64,000 nt of DNA. Source: Oscheius onirici (Eukaryota; Nematoda; Chromadorea; Rhabditida; Rhabditidae). The translations under genes and the position numbers were made by a program. The notes under the pieces are model-generated. The model searched no databases. It saw only the letters and a program-made list of their open reading frames with translations, and was not told the origin of the DNA. Positions 49,701 through 58,700 of the stretch are shown piece after piece (within the stretch, counting starts at the first letter, position 1; the number at the start of each line of letters is the position of its first letter). The stretch is from contig OW051470.1 of the NCBI GenBank assembly GCA_932521025.1, forward strand, positions 8,914,501-8,978,500. Reading direction: 5' to 3'.

Positions 49701-52700
49701 GTCCAGCAACCTTATTTATACTTGTCTAAAAGTTACCACAGCAGACTCACCCCGACTTCAGCAATGTTCCCCTAACTGTTGTATCCCAAAACTGACTAAT
49801 TGCTTTTTGATTTTTCCAAGAAACCTTTTTTTTCAAAACAAATGGAAAACAACTACAAAATTGGATCTCCTCATATAATTGCCAATTAGGACTTCAGACA
49901 GACACAACTTGGGGGGCAAATTTAAAGTGGAAATAATCCAACTGGGCTAGTTTAAAAGAGTTCTGAGCTGACAATAAATTAGGCCGCAACTTGGGAGCAT
50001 TCGTGACCTACTTCGCCGAAACTTGCTCTACCCCGATCATGCTCTGATTGTAAGAAGCGCCAGAGTCAAAAGGACTGTGAAATGTCCAACACAAAAAGTT
50101 TTGTTCTAAAGCCCTTTAAATCACTTTCAACCCCTTTCAGACTCACCAGTACAGGAACAGAAGACCTCGAAGGCTGACCCATATCACTAGCCTGGACGTA
50201 GAAGGACCATTCCTTGAGCTTCTCAAAATCCAGCGGCTTTCTTGATCGAACAGCTCCAGAGACGAGGTCCACGACAAAGTACGGATCATCCTGGTTCAGA
50301 GCCCTGTAGGCAACGAGAGCATTCGGACCGGAATCCTTGTCAGTAGCTGAGATTATCAAAGGAGTATTGTCCTGAGTGACGACGGGCGAACCGGCGGCCA
50401 TGTTTTCCTTGATGACTCCTCTGTAGAGGGTCTTCTTGAAGACGGGACTATGAGTATTCGTCTGGATCGGCTTGACGATCAGTCTAGCAGTGTCCTTCTT
50501 CCCATTACTTGCTGTAGCCGTGACTGTACATTCGAGACTCTTGGCTCGTTCCCTCTTCAGCCATTTGGCCAGACTCACAGCTCCAGTGATCGGATGGATT
50601 GAGAAGAAGGGACAGGGATCTTTCAGGGCAAAACTGGCTCGTCCGGCTGGTTCAGTGGTCAGGATTGAAATTACAGCTCCGACGGGAGTAGTTTCCCGGA
50701 TCGAAAAGTGATAGACGGGACGACTGAATCTCATCTGTTCATCCTCACTCATGACAGTCTTGATCCTAACTACGGCAGTGTCCATCAGAGGATGTTTGCC
50801 TCCATCCATGGCCTTGACAGTGAGTATAAATTCGGGATAGTCTTGCGTGAGCTTCTTGGCCATTCTGAGGATTCCAGAGGGCTCCAGGGCAAACATTCCT
50901 TGTTCATTTCCGCTCACAATGGAATAGCGAACAATTCCATTAACTCCCGAGTCAGAATCCACAGCTCGAAGAACTGTTACAGTTGATCCGACAGCTGTTT
51001 TCAGCCCCAGATTCACATCCATTTCGCGGTTGACAAAGCGCGGGGCCACATCATTGTCGTCGGTCAAGCTGACAGTCAGGGTAGCCAAATTGATCAGACT
51101 TCCTTGTCTAGCCGCCACAACCATTGAAATGTCCCGAGTTGACTCAAAATCAGCCGTTTCCATCACGATGACATTTCCAGTGCTTGGTTCAATTCGGAGC
51201 TTGTCCTCAACTGACGTGTCTTCAAAGTAGAAAACTGAGTAAGTAATGGGTTTGTTGTTCGCTCCGTCCGGATTGCTGGCTTTGACAGTGTAGACTTGTG
51301 ATCCGATTGGACTCTTCTCACTGATCTGGGTACGGTAGTGCTTGGCGGAGAACTTTGGTCGCGAAACTGGAGACCTGGACAGCTTCAGGGTGATCTTCTT
51401 CTTAGCTTCCAGTTCCTGATCAGTCACCTTGATTAACAAGACAACTTCTGTGAGATTCGGAGCCAGTTGATCAATCGGTTTGGCTAGGAGCAAAGCTCCA
51501 TTGTCGGATCTGATGGCAAAAGTCTCGTTGACATTTCCTTCGGCTATGGTCCACCACAGTGTGTCTCCATCTTCATCTTCTGCTTCTACCATAGCCACAG
51601 TTAGTCCAACTTGGTCAGCATCGGAAATGTGATAGACGGCGTCGTTGTTCTTGATCACTGGCGGTCGATTAGGCCCCGTTCTGGCTGCCCTCGGAACTCC
51701 CGTCAGTACAACTCGCGTGTCGGTCAATTTGGCGGGAAGACCACGATCTGTTGCCCTGACCAGAATTGGGAAGACCTCATCTCCTGAGAGCGGTTCAGAG
51801 ACGTGAATGTACCCATTCTCATCGACCGAGAAGCGAGAATCTCCGTCCGTCAGATTGTAGTAAATTTGTCCATTCAGACCGGAATCGGCGTCCGAAGCAA
51901 AGACTCTGAAATTTTGGTTAAAAAAGTTTTTTCAATAAAGGCACTGCGCCACTATTCGAATGCAAAAAAAATACGCAATTGCGTAAGCCTTTTTTCGTAT
52001 TGACAACGACATTTTTTAGCTCCTTCGTTATTTTTTTACTGGTAGCCAGGATCTATATCTGTATGGGAAAAATACTAGGAATATCGAAAAAAAAATGCGT
52101 ACATAATTGCGTATTTTTTTGTATTCGAATAGTGGCGCAGTGGCTCAAATATTTACGGTAGTCTAAAGATCATACCTGATGAGTTTGCCCGTAACTCCCG
52201 CCGGAACACTGTAATGATGAATGGGCTGAGCAAAAACGGGAGCGTTGTCATTTGTGTCCTCTACCGTAACCACGACGATGATATCCGAACAGAGCTGAGG
52301 GTCGCCGTTGTCACAGACAGATACCCAGAGTTCGTGTTCTTTCTGCGTCTCACGATCAAGTTTTCTCGTTCCTGATGTCGTCAGGTAGCCTGAAAATCAG
52401 ATTAGTCAAAAATTGAAAAAAAATGGACGAACCCGAAGAACTGTCAATCTTGAAGAAGCTCTGCGGATCGCCTTTGGAAATCTTGTAATTCAGGTTCGAT
52501 CCTTCTTGTTCATCGGCATCGGAAGCTTCAAGTTTTACCACTACCGTGTTCTAAAATCTTTGTTTTTGACACTAAAAATCACAAAATACCTGAGGAGAGT
52601 TTTCCTTCACCGTCGCAAAATAAATGGGACTGACGGGATAGGGACGATGGTCATTCTTGTCCAGTACTTTGACAAAAACGTGGAGAATTGATGTCAGTGG

Positions 52701-55700
52701 CTGGGGAGCCCTGTCCGAAGCCTCTACTATCAGCCAGTAACTCGACTTTTCTTCTCGATCCAAAGAGACGGAGGTTCTGATGACCCCTGCAAAGAATCTT
52801 TAGGTCCCCATTCGCTCGCGCTGGCGTTAATCTCGCATCCGGATCATCGTTAATATGAGTCAGTAGGGAAATGATGAATTAACTCAGAGCGCAACTGTCA
52901 ATAGCGGCGGCAGATGAAGATTGGGACATGTGTCCAAACAAAAACTTGTTGTAACGATGTCTCTCTGTGCAGGTGTGGCAAACCTGGCCCGGAATCAAGC
53001 CACCTTCGGCCAGGTGGCAACTTTGCGGCGGGCTGAAAAAAATTCTTTTCACATATATTTTTGATTTTTCTTGTATTAAAAATACTTTGTAGAGTAAGTT
53101 CTAATTATGACATCAAAAAATTTACGAGAAAAAAGAAAACTGACAGCGAAAAGAGAAGAAATCAAAAATTATCTGAAGATTTCAACGAAATTCTTGGAAA
53201 ATCCGAAGATTCTTCGATTTTCGCTGTCAGTTCTCTGTTTTTTCGTAATTTTTTTTGGTGTCATAATTAAATCTTAGCCTGCAAAGTATAATATTTGTAT
53301 ACAAAAAAACTCAGAAATAATTGCGAAATGAATTTTTTTAGCCCGCCGCAAAGTTGCCACCTGGCCGAAGCTGGCCTGATTCCGGGCCAGGTTTGCTCTG
53401 TCTCTCTGTCCCTCTGTCTCTCTGATCCGATTCCCCAAGACCCGCACTCCATAAACAAGAAGCTGATTAAGAAGATATCAGCCAGCTGTGCTACCAGCAG
53501 CCCCGAATGTGTCGCGACAAACATCTTATGTATGAAAGAGAGCCGTTAATCCGCTAATTTGACTAACAACCCACCCTCAGGCCCATTTCCTCTTTGGCCC
53601 CCCAATCCCTCGGGTTATAATTACGAGCACGGGGGCCATCTGCTTCTCGAAATCTAGAGAAACATCGGGCGAGAGGACAGCCATTTTCGTGAATATTAGA
53701 TGTCTCATTCCAGGTAATTATGGGCAGGGCCCTTTAGGTCTGTGTACAGCTTTTGTTTGATCAGGCCAATTTGCTGCACAGCTGCTTTGGGTCACTCGAT
53801 ATGGGCCTGAGTGAGTGAGAGCCGATCCCGGCTGTCTCATACACTCTCAGCGGGATGTATCTCAATTGAACACTGCGGTCCGGAATTCTCATAAAGCGCC
53901 CAATGATGGGGTGACAGCTGCACGCCGGGTCATGCACACGCAACTCGGAAAACCGTAACCGGGTCCCATTATATGGATCTTGCTAGATGAAGCTGGATGA
54001 GAGGAACAGTAAGGCAGGCGGACAGAGAGTCAGAGAGTCTGAGAGACAGTAAGACAGAGGGACAACATTTCTTCGTGTTCCAACTTTCCAAATTATCCAG
54101 TAGAAAGTTCTGCTCTCTCGTCCCCCAAAATCTTATATTGTCTCTCTCCGCCTCGGCCACTGGTCCCCCAACCCTCCCTCGAGAAAACCCCCTACTACTT
54201 GGTAGCAGCGTAATTCGTCCTACTCAACGCGAAACAACTATGAATAAAGGGTCTCCGGAGACGTCCTCCTGACCACTTCATTTTCCCTCTACGACTAGAC
54301 ACTAAATTTTGCGGAGCTGTCACTAACCAGTGGAATCCAGAGAAAAAAGGCCCAGACCGTCGCCGCCGACGATAGAATAGACGACTTGTCCGTCCTTGTT
54401 ATCCGGATCCAGAGCGGTTACTTTCAGGACTTCAGTTCCAGCTGGCATGTTTTCTGGAATATTTTCTCGTTGGCTAGATTAATAATGAGGACGGACCATA
54501 GACACTGGCTTCTTGAGCGACGTCCTCAAACTCCGGCGGGTACAGGTTGACCGACATGTCGATCAGTTCGACGAGAAAGAAGCAGTTGGTACTGAGGACG
54601 GTGTCTCCGTTGTCAGAAACCTAAATTTAGTATTCAGTTAATTTCTTCGAGTTATTTAAAGCTGGCCTGAGTCACTGACGCCTTACAAAAAGTTCTATGG
54701 CTCACCCGATAGCTCAAAAGCATTTAGCTGCCATTTTTTAACATGGCAGTATACCGCTGGAAAATTTTAAAAAAATCCTTGAAAAATATCAATTTTCCCC
54801 GGTTTCGACATCAAGTAGGTATATTTCTATGCGGAGCTCGAAAGTGAAGTCAAACCAGAAAAAAATGAACCGAAAAACTGTTTAAAAAATAAGCAAAATT
54901 GGATTTGATGATTTAAAATTGGAAGTCTATCATTTTCCTTATTCATGCCACTGGGGAACGAAAAAAAGGTTTTTAAATTTTGAACTGCTGAAGGTTGGAA
55001 ATGGACCAGACTGCGGAGAAAACATGCTAAAAGTTCGGTTCCAGCAGAGTTAAACTTTTTGTCTTTTTTGCGAACCATCCGAGAACACGTTTAGAGTCTT
55101 TCTATACGTTAGGTACGGTCCAAATCAGCCTCTTTCACAATATCAAACTTTTCAAATTTGCGTTTGTTAAAATTTACTTTTTTCTAGTAGGACAATTTTC
55201 AGGTATCGCTCCCCCAATTTTCGGCATAGCAGCTCTCTCACTTGCTATTTCCCCTCCCGGCGGCATTAGCCCTCCATTCAGTGTCTGACCCCGCTCAAAT
55301 TCGGTCGCCGGTCATCGCTATTCAAATAATCACAACACGGCGCCCGTCAACTTTTTTTGTATGGCAAATTTCCTCACCTCAACAGACAAATTGTAGCTAT
55401 TTCGGATCTTGTAGTCAAGCGGGTGATCGTGGGGCATGTTGAGAAAGATGCAGCCGGTGTGATGGTCGATTCGGAAGGGGAGATGCTCATTGACGTTGCG
55501 GAGAAGAGAGTAACGAACTCGACCATTAGCGCCGAGATCAGAATCTGTGGCACTGACACAGCCGACCAGAGTTGTACTTGGGAAGTCTTCGGGAATTCGA
55601 ACCTGAAAGTCTCTTATTTCATCTGTTATGCTACCGTATTTCCTCTATTAGAAGCATCCCCTTATGTAAGAAATACGCAATTGCGCATTCGCGTTTTCGG

Positions 55701-58700
55701 GATCAAGACGGCATTTTCTGCCTTTGTAATGTGATAAAAAAAAGAACATCAAAAAGCTAAAAAATATTGGCTTGACCCTGAAAAATGAGAATACGTAATT
55801 GCGAATTTCTTGCGGAGGTAATACGGTCCGTTCATCAGCGCGGCTAGAAGCGCCTCTAGCCTTTCTCCATAGCGCAATGGTAAGATGTCCGATTACAAAT
55901 CTTGACCCGATCCCAGTTCAATTCCCAAGTGGCAAAATTTATTTGCCTTTTTATTTAACACGAATGAGGTTGGCTAGCATAAAATATAGCATCAGTTTTC
56001 ACTCTGTCTGAACTTCTCATTTTGAGCGCCAAATTCAAACGGGGTTTAAATGAAAGGACTCCAACAAACCTTGACAAACTTCTGAGCGCAGATCGGAGCA
56101 TTGTCGTTCACATCAGTTACCGCCACTGTCAAATTGACAAAGGACATTTGCTGAGGATTGCCACGGTCCGCTGCCACGACTGTGTAGCTGATAGTGTCTT
56201 TCGTTTCCCTGTCCAACATCTTCTTCAAAGTGATCTTTCCAGTCTTCTCATCAATCGCCAGCTCTTCGGGTTCCGTTGGAGTGAACTGATAGAAGATCTT
56301 GGCGTTCTCTCCGGCATCATCGTCAGTAGCGGCTACTTGTAGGATAGCAGTTCCGGTTGGAGTGTCTTCTGGGAGCTTTACTCGGTACCAGGGCTGAAAA
56401 AAAAGTTATTGCATCTGTACACCAAACAATGGCTCTTTTTCGTTATATTATGCGTCCAAAAAATATTTTAAGCGACCCTTAAAAACCCTGTAACTTAACA
56501 GCACATTTTCACCTCAAAATTAACATTTTTTTAGCTAAATGATGTTCAGAAAAGTTGTAGCTTTTGAGCTCGTCTACAACTCCTTAGAACATCAGAAAAA
56601 ATCCCATTTTCATCCTTAAAACTACCAACAAGGTGTGAGACTGCTAGGTTTTATGGGACGCTTATAACGCGTGCCAAATCTTCACCTTACGTATTTTTCG
56701 TTGACGAGAAATTGCGTACAAGCCAATTTATTTGAATTTCTACTGTATTTTTCGTACGCAACTTTGCGTATCGACAAGTACGTAAGACGAACATTTGGCA
56801 ACAGGTATATAATAGTTTTGGGAAGCTTATAATCGGCATTGGATGTTTACTAAGATCTCAAAGAATGGATAGGCCAATAACTTTCTCTCCATCTCCCCAT
56901 GGGCCAAGTTTGTCTGGGCGCGGCGGCTTCAAAGGACAAGACAAACAGTATGTGATACCCCCATCTCCCTCGGTTACAGTCTCGGATTACATGGGCCGGT
57001 TTTACACTGCCCATTATGGGTTCTAATCCCCCTACATGCCTTGAGAAGCTTCAGAGAGAGAGCGTAACATCCGTTCCATTAGCTAATTATGCAGCGGATT
57101 GGGGTCGGGAGGTTCAGATTACCCGAGAGAAGGTAGAACTCACCCGATCGAAGACGGGCGCATGGTTGTTAACGTCATAGACATCGATAGAAATCTTGAT
57201 TTTCTCGGTCTTTGAAGGAATTCCCAGATCTGATGCCAAAATTTCGATTTCGTGTCGAATCGTCTCTTCTCCAGTCTTCAGAAGATTCGTCAAGTCTCCA
57301 TAAACTTTGACTTCTCCCGTCACGTAATCGACTTCGAAAAAATCATCCCAAGTCGTGTACCGGACTAGGCCACTGTATCCAACATCGGCATCCGTCGCGT
57401 TGACTCTCGTGACCACCTAAAATTTTCCGTTTAAATCCTGCTGTTTATCTACACTCATCAGACCGACCGATGCGCCGCGACACCTTCCCCGCATAGCGCA
57501 GTCGGTTAGAGGTTAGACTACGAAGCTGAACATGCGTCAGGTTCAATTCCTTTTAGGTTATAGCTTTTTGCCTCTCGAAAACAATTGTCAGGCGTTATTG
57601 TTATGCGAGTTCAGTCAAAAACGGCATATTTTCCTACACCGGACACTTTGCGCGCGGAATTCAAAGGGGTCTACTGATTTTAAAGAAGCACGGTCCTCTC
57701 AATTAATCCCCCTATCATAAGTGTCATTGTCTCAAGTCCTCGTAACTGCGCATCCCCCTGACTGTACTTGACCCGACCGCTGGAACCATTGTTCCCGGGA
57801 CCACAGAATGCCATCTGGACAGACAATGTGCAATCATAAGCGAATTAGGACGGTACAAAAGGGTGGCCATTAATCAATGTGTTCTCCCTCCGAAAACGTA
57901 CTTTTCCGAGAGGTGCGTCCTCGGGAACGGAGATGGTCGCTGGCTCTGAGACAAAGACGGGCGAGCTCTTGTTTGGTGGCTCGACGATGGAGGCAGCTTT
58001 TGTTTTGGCTGGGATCTTGGTGCCATTTCGGTAGACAATAAAGTTGAGAGAGCTGCTTCTGGAAAATGGATGACCGGCATCGACGGCGTAGATTGAAACG
58101 GGCCAGGCGTCTGGCTTTGGCGGAAGCGGGGAGCTCAGGATTACCTACAAAGGTTTTTTGAAAACGCATAAAAATAAAAAATACCTCTCCAGTCTGTATG
58201 TTAATGGAAAAAGGAGCATCTAGATCTGCTACCAGTTTATAGCTGATTTGGCCATTCAGCTCCGAATCACGATCAACAGCCGTCACTTTCAGGATCACTG
58301 CACCCACTTCTGTACCATTTGTGACGGCGTAGGCATGTTGTCTTGTCCACTTGGCCGGAAAAGTAGGCGCATGGTCATTTGAATCAATGACTCGAACTTC
58401 CGCATTTACCGACGCTTGCTCACCAAATCCGACGAGCTGAACACACAATTTTAAATGTTACTTTTTTTTGTGAAAAATTACAAACCTTTGCGAAGATGGC
58501 AAATTCGTAGGACTTGATCTCTTCAAAATCCAGTGGTCTCGCAACGCGGATGATTCCTGAAGTTTCGGAGATTCGGAAGGGCAGAGTGACGTTCTGATCG
58601 AGGGACTCCAGGTGGTATCTGTAAAACAATTGTTTTGTTATTTCGAAGGAAAACTGAAAGATTTTTCTTTTCCCGAACTTTTTCCATGGCGAGCTCATTC

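Noticed and set aside
57485-57560. Candidate tRNA gene
   Set aside because: D-arm and T-arm resemblance is present, but the acceptor and anticodon stems do not pair. Treated as a SINE-like remnant.
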